Shown here: positions 16,246 to 25,616 of the stretch, in pieces
Layout: each line of letters begins with the position of its first letter
Position numbering within the stretch: position 1 is the first letter of the stretch
DNA from: Duganella sp. BJB480
GTDB taxonomy: Bacteria; Pseudomonadota; Gammaproteobacteria; Burkholderiales; Burkholderiaceae_D
DNA length: 64,000 nucleotides
NCBI GenBank assembly: GCA_003416985.1
Contig: QVIN01000012.1
Location: forward strand, 62,001-126,000
Reading direction: 5' to 3'
The notes under the pieces: model-generated
Told to the model about the DNA's origin: nothing
Databases searched by the model: none
The model's input: the letters and a program-made list of their open reading frames with translations, nothing else
Program-made: the position numbers and the translations under genes

Positions 16246-16479
16246 ATGCCCAAAGGAGCGAGTCCCAAGCGCGAGCGCGAATACAAGGAGCTGGAGCACA
16301 AATTCGAGAAGGAAAGCCGCTATCCGGGCCGGGAGGAAGAGGTGGCTGCCCGCATCGTCAACAAGCAGCGGGCCGAGGCCGGGGAGACCAAGGAAGCGAA
16401 GTCCCAGGCGCCCCGTGGCGGCACCGGACACCGGCGCGCCAACACCACGCGCAGCGCCCGCCGCAACAAGCCGTCGTGA
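16246..16479 (+). CDS. Small basic conserved protein (KGASPKRER family)
   Basis: A 77-residue, very charged protein beginning MPKGASPKRERE, with an EEVAARIVNKQRAE block and an arginine-rich tail. Homologues with the same KGASPKRER start are common in Proteobacteria and are often labelled plasmid stabilisation protein without experimental support; I would call it hypothetical. ATG 16246 has AAGGAG at a six-base spacing. ATG 16240 abuts that site and is less likely. A terminator-like hairpin at 16591-16630 probably ends its transcript. No toxin or antitoxin partner is next to it. Confidence 0.75.
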   Translation: MPKGASPKREREYKELEHKFEKESRYPGREEEVAARIVNKQRAEAGETKEAKSQAPRGGTGHRRANTTRSARRNKPS

Positions 16480-16590
16480 CGCCGGCCGTTATCATATTTT
16501 TCACCTGTCGACCGCCAGACGATGTAAAATAGTAAGCAGTGTTGTCGCAATTGAAATGCAATATCAGCCTCTGGTAGGGCGGATGTTTGG

Positions 16591-16630
16591 AAGGGCTGGA
16601 GCCGTCGCGGTTCCGGCCCTTTTTGTTTTT
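16591..16630 (+). terminator. Rho-independent terminator
   Basis: AGGGC/GCCCT arms with inner TGGA/TTCC pairing and a GC-rich loop, followed by TTTTTGTTTTT. It reads rightward, so it would end transcripts coming from the small gene at 16246 and shield the convergent LysE gene, whose stop codon lies inside the T-tract. Confidence 0.7.
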
Positions 16631-17264
16631 ACGGCTTGATCCAGGCCTGGCTGGCGCTCAGCACGGCGGTCAGGATCAGCAGCGCACCCATGACGCGGGC
16701 GGCCACCGTGGCGGCGGCCGGGTGCGCGGCAAACCACCCGCTGGCGCCGCTGGCGGCGTAGGCCAGCGCGCCGTAGACGCCCAGCTGCGTCAGCGCGGTG
16801 ATGCCGCCCAACACGCCGGACTGGACCCACAGCGGCCCCTGGCCCGGCTTGAGGAACTGCGGAAAGATCGCCAGCATGAAGATGTAGGCCTTGGGGTTGA
16901 GCAGGCTGGTGGTCAGCGCGCGGCGGAAGATGACGGCGTCGGCCATCGCCTCGGCGCCCGGCGCCGGGTGGAAAATGCTGTCGCTGCGCAGCAGGCTGTA
17001 GCCCATCCACGCGATGTAGACCGCACCCGCCAGCAGCATGATCCTGAACAGCGGCGGCCAGCATTGCAGCACCACCGCCACGCCCAGCGCGCCCATGCAC
17101 AGGTGGCAGAAGCCGCCGGCGATGATGCCGCCGACCGCCGCCATGCCCGAGCGGCGTCCGCCCAGCATCGAGCTGCCCATGACGAAGGCCATGTCCAGGC
17201 CGGGCAGGGCGATCACCCCGAAGACGACGACAAAATACAGCCACAGATTGGCGGTTTGACTCAT
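16629..17264 (-). CDS. LysE/RhtB family amino-acid exporter
   Basis: A 211-residue inner-membrane protein with six hydrophobic segments. It carries the family's N-terminal ALPGLDMAFVMG motif (about 19-30) and the central TTSLLNPKAYIFMLAIFPQF motif (about 119-138). The family exports amino acids such as lysine, threonine, homoserine or leucine. It is divergent from a WYL-domain regulator at 17350, with 85 bp between them, so that regulator is the likely controller. Substrate is not predictable. Confidence 0.92.
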   Translation of the reverse strand: MSQTANLWLYFVVVFGVIALPGLDMAFVMGSSMLGGRRSGMAAVGGIIAGGFCHLCMGALGVAVVLQCWPPLFRIMLLAGAVYIAWMGYSLLRSDSIFHPAPGAEAMADAVIFRRALTTSLLNPKAYIFMLAIFPQFLKPGQGPLWVQSGVLGGITALTQLGVYGALAYAASGASGWFAAHPAAATVAARVMGALLILTAVLSASQAWIKP

Positions 17265-17349
17265 GTGTTGCTCCCTGGTTGGTGTGTTGCGCCCAGCTTA
17301 GCGGTCAATCAGGACGGATTTGGCCCTATAAATCTGCTATCTTTGCGGC

Positions 17350-18312
17350 ATGTACCATCCCACCACCCGCGTGTTGGCAGTCCTGGAGCTGCTGCAAACC
17401 CATGGCCGCATGAGCGGCGCCGAGATGGCGCGCCGGCTCGACGTCGACGGCCGCACCTTGCGCCGCTACATCGTCATGCTGGAACAGATCGGCATTCCGA
17501 TCATGGCCGAGCGCGGCCGCTACGGCGGCTACGCGCTGATGCCGGGCTTTAAATTGCCGCCGATGATGTTCACCGACGACGAGGCGCTGGCGTTGTCGCT
17601 GGGCCTGTTGGCGGCGCGCGGGCTGGGGCTGGCGGAGGCGGCGCCGGCGGTAGCCAGCGCGCAGGCCAAGCTGGGGCGCATCATGCCGGACGGCCTGCGC
17701 CAGCGCGTGGACGCCATCGATGCGACGGTGCGGCTGGATCTGCGGTCCATCGCCCAGCCGGCGGCCGGGCCGCAGGACAACGCGGCACTGACGGCGCTCA
17801 GCCTGGCGGCCAAGTCGCGCCGGCGCGTGCATCTGCGCTACCGTTCCGGCGGCGTCGACAGCGAGCGCGACGTCGATACGTATGGCCTGGCGTACTACGG
17901 CGGCTACTGGTATGCGGTCGGTTATTGCCATCTGCGCGCCGACATCCGCACCTTCCGCCTCGACCGCGTGCTGCAGGTGGCGCCGGTCTTGCGCGGCTTC
18001 CAGTTGCCGGCCGGCTTCGATGCGCTGGAACATTTGCGGCTGTCGGTGGCCGCGCTGCCGCGCAAGTTTTCCGCCACGATCCTGCTGGAGACCGACCTGG
18101 CCACCGCGCGCCGCGCCTTCGTCGACACCATCGGCCTGTTCGAGCAGACCGCCGACGGCGTGCTGCTGCGCAACCAGTCCGACGACCTGGGCTGGCTGGC
18201 GCGCCAGCTGGCCGCCGCGCCGTTCGCCTTCACGGTGGTCGAGCCCGACGCGCTGCGCGAGGAGTTGCGCACGGTTGCCGCGCGCTTGTTGCAGGCGGCC
18301 GGGCTCCGCTAG
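17350..18312 (+). CDS. YafY-type HTH/WYL transcriptional regulator
   Basis: A 320-residue regulator. The N-terminal winged helix-turn-helix (VLAVLELLQTHGRMSG, RTLRRYIVMLEQIG) occupies residues 6-60. A WYL domain spans about 140-215, ending in the YYGGYWYAVGYCHLR segment. A C-terminal WCX domain follows. WYL proteins bind small ligands or nucleic acid. It is divergent from the LysE exporter and 33 bp ahead of the nuclease gene, with which it may be cotranscribed. Its ligand is unknown. Confidence 0.9.
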   Translation: MYHPTTRVLAVLELLQTHGRMSGAEMARRLDVDGRTLRRYIVMLEQIGIPIMAERGRYGGYALMPGFKLPPMMFTDDEALALSLGLLAARGLGLAEAAPAVASAQAKLGRIMPDGLRQRVDAIDATVRLDLRSIAQPAAGPQDNAALTALSLAAKSRRRVHLRYRSGGVDSERDVDTYGLAYYGGYWYAVGYCHLRADIRTFRLDRVLQVAPVLRGFQLPAGFDALEHLRLSVAALPRKFSATILLETDLATARRAFVDTIGLFEQTADGVLLRNQSDDLGWLARQLAAAPFAFTVVEPDALREELRTVAARLLQAAGLR

Positions 18313-18345
18313 AATGCCGCCACGCCAAATTTACTCTAAGGAATT

Positions 18346-19134
18346 ATGTTTCTGATTCAACGAACTGTCGCGGCAGCAGCGCTCGCTTGCGGCTTGCTGG
18401 GCGCCGGCCTGGCCTGGGCCGGCAATTGCCCGGCGCATTATGTCGATGGCCGCCTGCCCGAAATCCGCAACGCCAAGATGAACGCCGCCACCACCGAGCT
18501 GTGCTTCGGCGTGTTCGGCGTCATGCATTCGGGGATCACCCGCACGCCGTTGTGGTCGGCCGAGCATTTGACCGCCGACAATATCGAGGCGGCCAAGACC
18601 TTGTCGCGCGAGAATTCCTTCCACACGGAATCGCAGTTGCCGGCCGGCGTGCGCGCCGAGCTGTCCGACTACGCCCGCAGCGGCTACGACCGCGGCCACA
18701 TGGCGCCGAACGGCGACATGCCGGACCGCGAAACCCAGCACGAGAGCTTCACGCTGGCGAACATGGTGCCGCAGGACGCGGACAACAACCGCCACGTCTG
18801 GGCCGGCATCGAGGGCGCGGTGCGCAAGCTGGCGCAGAAGGAGGGCGACCTGTACGTGATCACCGGCCCGGCTTTCATCGGCGGCAACCTGCAGAAGGCG
18901 GGCAACGTGCTGGTGCCCACCCATTTGTACAAGCTGGTGTACAGCCCGCGCCAGCGCGCCGGCGCCGCCTTCTTTATCGAAAACCGCGCCGATGCGGAAT
19001 ATGAAACACTGAGCGTGGCGCAGCTGGAGGCGCGGGTGGGCATCAATCTGCTGCCGTCGCTGTCGGCCGAGCAAAAGGAGACGATGTTGCGTCTGCCCAA
19101 GGTCAAGCCACGTAAATCCCGGAGTCAATCATGA
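18346..19134 (+). CDS. Secreted DNA/RNA non-specific endonuclease (NucA/NUC1 type)
   Basis: A 262-residue nuclease with a Sec signal peptide (about 1-25, ending GLAWA). The catalytic DRGH motif is at residues 115-118, with H118 as general base. The metal-binding asparagine lies in the LANMVPQDADNNR region. This beta-beta-alpha-metal family degrades single- and double-stranded DNA and RNA in the periplasm or outside the cell and may serve phosphate or nucleotide scavenging. The stop overlaps the start of the small downstream gene (ATGA), so the two are coupled. Confidence 0.92.
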   Translation: MFLIQRTVAAAALACGLLGAGLAWAGNCPAHYVDGRLPEIRNAKMNAATTELCFGVFGVMHSGITRTPLWSAEHLTADNIEAAKTLSRENSFHTESQLPAGVRAELSDYARSGYDRGHMAPNGDMPDRETQHESFTLANMVPQDADNNRHVWAGIEGAVRKLAQKEGDLYVITGPAFIGGNLQKAGNVLVPTHLYKLVYSPRQRAGAAFFIENRADAEYETLSVAQLEARVGINLLPSLSAEQKETMLRLPKVKPRKSRSQS

Positions 19135-19379
19135 GCAAATTTGTACCCTACGCCAACGAATCGGACGTGTTGAACATCGGCCGGCTGTCGATAGAAAACC
19201 GGCTCGACCGCATCACCCTCAGCGGCGATGTCGACCTGACCGCCGACCAGGCCGGCCTGGCCGACGCCCGCGCGCTGCACCAATTGCTGGGCGAGGTGGT
19301 GGCGCGGCTGGAGGCGCAAAAGCTGCCGGCCAGGCTGCCGCCGCCGGCCACGCAGACGGTGGCCAACCCGTTCGACTGA
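19131..19379 (+). CDS. Small conserved hypothetical protein
   Basis: An 82-residue protein with no signal peptide or membrane segment. The sequence reads like one small alpha/beta domain (IGRLSIENRLDRITLSGDVDLT, then a helix ALHQLLGEVVARLEAQ) and ends in a proline-rich tail with NPFD. I recall similar short proteins in Burkholderiales but no assigned function. It overlaps the nuclease gene by 4 bp, which suggests cotranslation. It could be an immunity or inhibitor protein for the nuclease, but nothing in the sequence shows this. It is convergent with the GGDEF gene ten bases downstream. Confidence 0.72.
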   Translation: MSKFVPYANESDVLNIGRLSIENRLDRITLSGDVDLTADQAGLADARALHQLLGEVVARLEAQKLPARLPPPATQTVANPFD

Positions 19380-19389
19380 ACGGGGCCGG

Positions 19390-20382
<993 letters not shown>

Positions 20383-20394
20383 TGGTGGTCCCCG

Positions 20395-21228
20395 TTAGAC
20401 GAACGTTGATTGAATCGGGAAAGACATGGTCAGCGCGGTGCCGTGGCCGGGCTGGCTGGAGATGTCGAAGCGGCCGCCGGCTTCGGCCACGCGCTGGGCG
20501 ATGCCGCGCAGGCCGCAGCCGCGCCGCGCCGGCGGATCGGGCAGGCCGATGCCGTTGTCGCGCACGGTCAGGCTCAGGCTGCCGGATACGCGGCACAGGC
20601 CGATGCAGACTTCGGAAGCTTGCGCGTGCCGGGCGATGTTGCTCAGCGATTCTTGCAGGATGCGGTAGACCGCCGCGTCCATGCGCTCGTCGGTCGGGAT
20701 GTTGAACGCCTCGACTTCCGCTTCCAGCCGGCAGGGGATGCCGCTCAGGCGCGAAAACTGTTCGACCTGTTGCTGGACGGCGCCTTGCAAGCCGCTTTCC
20801 AGCTGTTCCGGGCGTAAATCGCGCACAATGGTGCGCAGGGAGCGGGTGGCTGCTTGCAGGCGCGCCTCCACCTGGGCCAGCGGCTGGGCCAGCGCTTCGT
20901 GCTGCTGCGCCAGCTTGGCGACGTCGAAGGTCATGGCCAGCAGATGCTGCCCCATGTCGTCGTGCAAGTCGCGGGCGATGCGGCGGCGTTCGGCATCGCG
21001 CAGCGATTGCTGGCTGGTGTTCAGGCGGCACACTTGCGCGCGGGTGTCGGCCAGCGCCTGGTCGGCCAGTTCGCGGCGGCTGCGTTCGCGGGCCAGCGCG
21101 GCGTCGGTCGCCGTGAGCGCCGCCCGTAGCCGGCGTTGGCGCCACAACATGAACAGTGCTATGCCGGCGAGCAGTACTGCGCCGGCGACGATGACATCGA
21201 TTTCCAGGAGCGGTTGACCGTAGCGCAT
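20395..21228 (-). CDS. NarX-type sensor histidine kinase
   Basis: A 277-residue kinase. One TM helix lies near 9-26 and a coiled coil follows. The HisKA_3 dimerisation domain carries the phospho-acceptor in ARDLHDDMGQH (about residue 93), and a HATPase domain ends with GCGLRGIAQRVAEAGG. There is no sizeable periplasmic part, so the signal enters through the membrane or the coiled coil. No response-regulator gene is next to it. Its only operon partner is the PAS-GGDEF gene, so the cognate LuxR/NarL-type regulator must lie elsewhere or be absent. Confidence 0.9.
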   Translation of the reverse strand: MRYGQPLLEIDVIVAGAVLLAGIALFMLWRQRRLRAALTATDAALARERSRRELADQALADTRAQVCRLNTSQQSLRDAERRRIARDLHDDMGQHLLAMTFDVAKLAQQHEALAQPLAQVEARLQAATRSLRTIVRDLRPEQLESGLQGAVQQQVEQFSRLSGIPCRLEAEVEAFNIPTDERMDAAVYRILQESLSNIARHAQASEVCIGLCRVSGSLSLTVRDNGIGLPDPPARRGCGLRGIAQRVAEAGGRFDISSQPGHGTALTMSFPIQSTFV

Positions 21229-21316
21229 GATTTATCTTCCCCTTAGTAGCGTCCACCAGATCAACATTACGTCGTTGCCGTGCAGTAGTATTGCGCAATG
21301 TCAATTTCTCCCGGCA

Positions 21317-21346
21317 TAGACCGGAAAGTGTGGCGTGGGATATAAT
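21317..21346 (+). promoter_or_regulatory. Probable sigma-70 promoter of queE-queD-tadA
   Basis: A perfect TATAAT -10 box at 21341-21346 follows a TAGACC -35-like box at 21317-21322 with an 18-bp spacer. The GTG start of queE is 27 bp past the -10 box, so the leader is too short for a preQ1 riboswitch. Confidence 0.55.
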
Positions 21347-21372
21347 TGAGGGTTGTCCTATCAGGAACTGCC

Positions 21373-22008
21373 GTGACTTACAGCATCAAAGAGATTTTTT
21401 ACACGCTGCAAGGCGAGGGCGCCCATGCCGGGCGTCCCGCCGTGTTCTGCCGTTTTTCCGGTTGCAATTTGTGGACCGGACGTGAGAGCGATCGCGCCAG
21501 CGCCGTCTGCCAGTTCTGCGATACCGACTTTGTCGGCACCGACGGCGAAGGCGGCGGCAAGTTCACCACGCCGGAAGCGCTGGCCGCGACCATCGACGCG
21601 CTGTGGCCGGAAACTTACACCGCCAGCAAATACGTGGTGTTCACCGGCGGCGAACCGCTGTTGCAGCTGGACACGGCGCTGATCGATGCGATGCATGCGG
21701 TCGGCTTTACGATCGCGATCGAGACCAACGGCACGCTGCCGGTGCCGGACGGCGTGGACTGGATCTGCGTCAGCCCGAAGATGGGTTCCAAGCTGGTGGT
21801 GACCAAGGGCAGCGAGATCAAGGTGGTGATCCCCCAGACCGGCCAGGACCTGTCGGTCTACGAGCAATTGGACTTCGAGAATTTCTTCGTGCAGGCGATG
21901 GATGGCCCGCTGGCCGAGTTCAATATCAAACTGGCGATCGACACCTGCAAGCGCAATCCGAAATGGAAACTGAGCTTGCAAACCCATAAACTTTTACAGA
22001 TACCCTAA
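21373..22008 (+). CDS. queE: 7-carboxy-7-deazaguanine synthase
   Basis: A 211-residue radical SAM enzyme that converts 6-carboxytetrahydropterin to 7-carboxy-7-deazaguanine in queuosine synthesis. Three cysteines, C31, C46 and C49, form the CX14CX2C cluster motif of one QueE subgroup, and FTGGEPLLQ is the SAM-binding motif. The start is GTG 21373, preceded by AGGA and giving the usual TYSIKEIFYTLQGEG N-terminus; an upstream ATG at 21346 lies inside the -10 box. It is the first gene of a queE-queD-tadA run, with queD 2 bp downstream. Confidence 0.95.
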   Translation: MTYSIKEIFYTLQGEGAHAGRPAVFCRFSGCNLWTGRESDRASAVCQFCDTDFVGTDGEGGGKFTTPEALAATIDALWPETYTASKYVVFTGGEPLLQLDTALIDAMHAVGFTIAIETNGTLPVPDGVDWICVSPKMGSKLVVTKGSEIKVVIPQTGQDLSVYEQLDFENFFVQAMDGPLAEFNIKLAIDTCKRNPKWKLSLQTHKLLQIP

Positions 22009-22010
22009 TC

Positions 22011-22457
22011 ATGCTGACCATTACCCGCAAGCTGGAATTCGACGCCGGCCACCGCATCCCCGACCACAAGAGCCAGTGCCGCAACCTGCATGGTCACCGC
22101 TACACGCTGGAAATCACGTTGACCGGCAACATCATCACGGCCGAGGGTAATTCCGACAACGGCATGATCATGGACTTTTCCGACATCAAGGCGCTGGCCA
22201 AGGAACACCTGGTCGACGTCTGGGACCATTCCTTCATCGTCTACGAGAAGGATGCCGCGGTGCGCGATTTCCTCGCCACGCTGCCGGGCCACAAGACGGT
22301 GGTGATCGACCGCATTCCGACCGTGGAAAACCTGGCGCACGTGGCCTTCGAGATCCTGAAGGCGGCCTACAAGGACCGTTACGGCACCGGCCTGCACCTG
22401 CACAAGCTGGTGCTGCACGAAACCCCCAACTGCTGGGCAGAAATCACCGATGCCTGA
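22011..22457 (+). CDS. queD: 6-carboxytetrahydropterin synthase
   Basis: A 148-residue enzyme of the PTPS/QueD family that turns dihydroneopterin triphosphate into 6-carboxytetrahydropterin, the substrate of QueE. Zinc ligands H14 (DAGHR), H27 and H29 (LHGHRY) and the catalytic C23 are all present. Length is somewhat above the short E. coli form (about 120) and matches the beta-proteobacterial type. It begins 2 bp after queE and overlaps tadA by 8 bp. Confidence 0.95.
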   Translation: MLTITRKLEFDAGHRIPDHKSQCRNLHGHRYTLEITLTGNIITAEGNSDNGMIMDFSDIKALAKEHLVDVWDHSFIVYEKDAAVRDFLATLPGHKTVVIDRIPTVENLAHVAFEILKAAYKDRYGTGLHLHKLVLHETPNCWAEITDA

Positions 22458-22932
22458 CGACGATTTTATGCGGCAGGCGCTCGAACAGGCCCAGCACGCG
22501 TGGGATCTGGGCGAGGTGCCGGTCGGCGCGGTCGTGGTCAAGGACGGCGTGGTGATCGCGCGCGGCTACAACCAGCCCATCGGCCGGCATGATCCGACCG
22601 CGCACGCGGAAATCGTCGCGCTGCGGGCGGCGGCCGAGGCGCTGGGCAACTACCGGCTGCCGGGCTGCGAGCTGTACGTGACGCTGGAGCCGTGCGTGAT
22701 GTGCTCGGGCGCGATGATGCATGCGCGCCTGGCCAAGGTGGTGTACGGCGCCACCGACCCCAAGACCGGCGCCTGCGGCTCGGTGGTCAACCTGTTCGAG
22801 CAGGAGCAGCTCAATCACCACACCGCCATCGCCGGCGGCGTCATGGCCGACGAGTGCGGCGCGATGCTGAAATCTTTCTTTGCCGCCCGCCGCGCTGCGG
22901 CCGCCGCAGCCAGGCGCGGCACCCCGGAGTAG
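22450..22932 (+). CDS. tadA: tRNA-specific adenosine deaminase
   Basis: A 160-residue zinc deaminase that converts A34 to inosine in tRNA-Arg(ACG). The catalytic HAE (H52, E54) and the zinc motif PCVMC (C82, C85) are intact, and the ARLAKVVYGATDPKTGA stretch is typical of TadA. It overlaps queD by 8 bp, so two tRNA wobble-modification functions share one operon. An alanine- and arginine-rich tail at the C-terminus is not conserved. The gene is probably essential. Confidence 0.95.
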   Translation: MPDDDFMRQALEQAQHAWDLGEVPVGAVVVKDGVVIARGYNQPIGRHDPTAHAEIVALRAAAEALGNYRLPGCELYVTLEPCVMCSGAMMHARLAKVVYGATDPKTGACGSVVNLFEQEQLNHHTAIAGGVMADECGAMLKSFFAARRAAAAAARRGTPE

Positions 22933-23007
22933 CGGCGGTTTTCCCCGGTGCGGTAAAAATGGTATGCTCAAACTACTGTTATCCGTACCGTCCTGGGAGA
23001 GACCGCC

Positions 23008-23952
23008 TTGGCTACCGCACAAGCAAACGGCATCACGATCGCTTACGAGGCCAGCGGCAATCCGCTGGACCCGGCGGTATTGCTGATCATGGGCCTGGGC
23101 ATGCAGCTGATCTCCTGGCCGCAGGACCTGGTCGACGGCCTGGTGGAGCAGGGCTATTACGTGATCCGCCACGATAACCGCGACAGCGGCCTGTCCAGCA
23201 AGTTCGACCATCTCAAGCAACCCAATCTGATGCTGGCCTACCTGAAATCGCTGGTGGGCTGGAAGCAGGCGCCCGCCTACACGCTCAACGACATGGCCGA
23301 CGACGCGCTCGGCCTGCTCGATGCGCTGGGCATCGCCGGCGCGCACCTGGTCGGCGCCTCGATGGGCGGGATGATCGCGCAGATTTTCGCCGCCCGCCAT
23401 CCCGCGCGCACGCTGAGCCTGACGTCCATCATGTCCAGCAGCGGCCGGCGCGGCCTGCCCGGCCCGACGCCGGCCGCGCGCAACGCGCTGATGCGAACAC
23501 CTGCCTCGCCGCACAACCGGCGCGACGTGGTCGACCGCATGGTGCAGGTGTATCGCATCATCGGCAGTCCCTCGTTCCCGACGCCGGAGCGCCAGCTGCG
23601 CGAGGGCATCGAGCGGGCGCTGGACCGCAGCGCCTGTCCGGCCGGCATGGCGCGGCAGATGGTGGCCGTGGTGGCGTCGGGCGACCGCACGCCGTTGCTG
23701 CGCAAGATACGCTGTCCCGCGATGGTGATCCATGGCGCGGCCGATCCGCTGGTGCCGCTGGCCTGCGGCGCCGACACTGCGGCCTCGATCGCCGATGCCA
23801 GGCTGCACGTGATCGAAGGCATGGGGCACGACCTTCCCCCGCAGTTGATCGAACGGCTGCTTGCCTTGCTTGAGCATCACCTGCGCGGTAATATATTGCC
23901 GGACCATCCTCCGCCGATGCCGCACCGGGCGGGCAGCGGCACCCATCAATGA
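23008..23952 (+). CDS. Alpha/beta hydrolase
   Basis: A 314-residue alpha/beta hydrolase. The nucleophile elbow is GASMGG with S118, the acid lies in HGAADPLVP and the histidine in GMGHDLP. The oxyanion region is IMGLGMQ near residue 28. The start is TTG 23008, supported by GGAGA seven bases upstream. Homologues are often simply called alpha/beta hydrolase or esterase; some resemble aclacinomycin methylesterase. It is followed 10 bp later by ldcA, also with a TTG start, so the two genes form a likely operon. Substrate unknown. Confidence 0.88.
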   Translation: MATAQANGITIAYEASGNPLDPAVLLIMGLGMQLISWPQDLVDGLVEQGYYVIRHDNRDSGLSSKFDHLKQPNLMLAYLKSLVGWKQAPAYTLNDMADDALGLLDALGIAGAHLVGASMGGMIAQIFAARHPARTLSLTSIMSSSGRRGLPGPTPAARNALMRTPASPHNRRDVVDRMVQVYRIIGSPSFPTPERQLREGIERALDRSACPAGMARQMVAVVASGDRTPLLRKIRCPAMVIHGAADPLVPLACGADTAASIADARLHVIEGMGHDLPPQLIERLLALLEHHLRGNILPDHPPPMPHRAGSGTHQ

Positions 23953-23962
23953 CAGGGGTATT

Positions 23963-24889
23963 TTGAGTACATCGACTTTCGGCATCGCGATTGCCGCCAC
24001 GGGCGGTTACGCGCCCGACCATGCAGCACTGCAAAACGGCATCGAACGCCTGCGCCAGCAAGGCCATCTGGTCCACAATTATTACGACGACGATAAAAAA
24101 TTCCAGCGCTTCGCCGGCACCGACGCCGGCCGCCTGGCGCAGCTGAACGCCGCCGCCGCCGATCCCGACGTGCAGGTGGTGATCGCCTTGCGCGGTTCCT
24201 ACGGCATGAGCCGCCTGCTGCCGTCGATCGATTTTCATGCGATGGCGGACAGCGGCAAGCTGTTCGTCGGCTACAGCGATTTCACGGCGTTCCAGATGGC
24301 GTTGATGAAGCGGACCGGCCGCGTCAGCTTTGGCGGCCCGATGATGTGCGACGATTTCATCCGCGAGACGCCGGTCGATTACACGATGCGGCAGTTCTGG
24401 GATTGCCTGCGCGGTCCGGTGCATACGGTGCGCGGCGCGGTGGCGGAGGGCGGCTCGGACAATCCGCTGGTCGATGTCGGCGGCAAGCTGTGGGGCGGCA
24501 ACCTGGCGATGATGGTCAGCCTGTTGGGCACGCCATATTTCGCGGCTGAGCCGGACGGCATCCTGTTCCTGGAGGATATCAGCGAGCATCCATACCGGGT
24601 CGAGCGCATGGTGTTGCAACTGCTGTACGCTGGCGCGCTGGACGGCCAGCGGGCGCTGGTGCTGGGCGATTTCTCGGGCTACAAGCTCAGCGCCTTCGAC
24701 AACGGCTACGATTTCGAGACCATGCTGGCCTACCTGCGCGAGCGCCTGCCGATGCCGGTGCTGACCGGCCTGCCATTCGGGCACATCAAGGAACGCGCCA
24801 CGCTGCCCTACGGCGGCATGGCGCATCTGGTATCGACCGAACGCGGCTTCGACCTGACGATCAGCGATTATCCGACGTTGGGGCGTTGA
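23963..24889 (+). CDS. ldcA: LD-carboxypeptidase (muramoyltetrapeptide carboxypeptidase)
   Basis: A 308-residue S66 peptidase without a signal peptide, so cytoplasmic. It removes the terminal D-alanine from murein tetrapeptide during cell-wall recycling. The nucleophile serine is in GYSDFT, the catalytic glutamate is in FLEDISEHPYRVERM and the histidine is in FGHIKE. The start is TTG 23963 after AGGGG; no ATG fits the conserved N-terminus (STFGIAIAATGGYAPD). The end overlaps the convergent PEP-CTERM gene by 22 bp. A second, exported member of the family lies at 52495. Confidence 0.9.
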   Translation: MSTSTFGIAIAATGGYAPDHAALQNGIERLRQQGHLVHNYYDDDKKFQRFAGTDAGRLAQLNAAAADPDVQVVIALRGSYGMSRLLPSIDFHAMADSGKLFVGYSDFTAFQMALMKRTGRVSFGGPMMCDDFIRETPVDYTMRQFWDCLRGPVHTVRGAVAEGGSDNPLVDVGGKLWGGNLAMMVSLLGTPYFAAEPDGILFLEDISEHPYRVERMVLQLLYAGALDGQRALVLGDFSGYKLSAFDNGYDFETMLAYLRERLPMPVLTGLPFGHIKERATLPYGGMAHLVSTERGFDLTISDYPTLGR

Positions 24890-25434
24890 CGGCGGCGGGC
24901 GGCGACGCCCACCAGGCCCAGGCCGGCCAGCAGCATGGCGTAGGTTTCCGGTTCAGGCACGGCCGTCACGGTCACGCTGACGTTGTCCAGGCGGACGAAG
25001 CTCGGATCGTTGCGGGCGCCGAATTTGAGTTCGGTCGCGGCGCCGGTCGCCGTCAGGCCGTCCAGCGTGACGTGGGTCCAGTTGCGCGCTTCGTTCTTGA
25101 AGGCGTAGACGCTGACGCCGTTGAAATCCGCTTCAAAAGTGGTGTTGCTGGTGGCGGTGTTGTACACATCGAAGCTCAAGCTATAGGTCCAGCCCGCCGA
25201 GGTGGCCAGGCTCTGGCTGATGTAGGCCGGCGAGCCGGTCGCGCCGCTGCGCCAGACAAAGGTATGGTTGGAGGTTACGGTATTGGAAATGACGTCCGAC
25301 AGCGAAGGATTGCCCGACTTGGTCCAACCGGTGAAGTTACCGGTTTCAAAGTTGCCGTTGACAACCAGTTCGGTGGCGGCTTGTGCCGACAGGGTGCTTG
25401 CGGCCAGGATTGCGGCGATTGCTAATTTCTTCAT
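24868..25434 (-). CDS. PEP-CTERM sorting-domain protein
   Basis: A 188-residue exported protein. It has a signal peptide (MKKLAIAAILAASTLSAQA), a carbohydrate-binding-like beta domain with NGNFETGNFTGW near its start (a DUF642/CBM-like opening), and a C-terminal sorting signal: VPEPETYAM, a hydrophobic helix and an arginine cluster (ARRRQR). XrtA exosortase would cleave at the PEP motif and release or anchor the protein in the exopolysaccharide matrix. ATG 25443 three codons earlier is possible. It overlaps ldcA by 22 bp, tail to tail. Confidence 0.9.
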   Translation of the reverse strand: MKKLAIAAILAASTLSAQAATELVVNGNFETGNFTGWTKSGNPSLSDVISNTVTSNHTFVWRSGATGSPAYISQSLATSAGWTYSLSFDVYNTATSNTTFEADFNGVSVYAFKNEARNWTHVTLDGLTATGAATELKFGARNDPSFVRLDNVSVTVTAVPEPETYAMLLAGLGLVGVAARRRQRPNVG

Positions 25435-25616
25435 TGGTGACATTCCATTGGGTAGTATTATTGCAAGAGAGTTGTCATAGTATTCTTATTGTTGACTGAT
25501 TGTCCAATGGGAAATGTTTATGTGGCGAATTTTCCACGCCCCGGCGATTCGCCGGGCATGGCCAGCTAGTGGTAAAATGCCCGGTTAATCAAATCCATGC
25601 ATTAAGGGCCTTATCC

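Noticed and set aside
21340..21373. A preQ1 riboswitch ahead of queE
   Set aside because: Only 26 bases lie between the TATAAT box and the GTG start, too few for a preQ1 aptamer and its expression platform.
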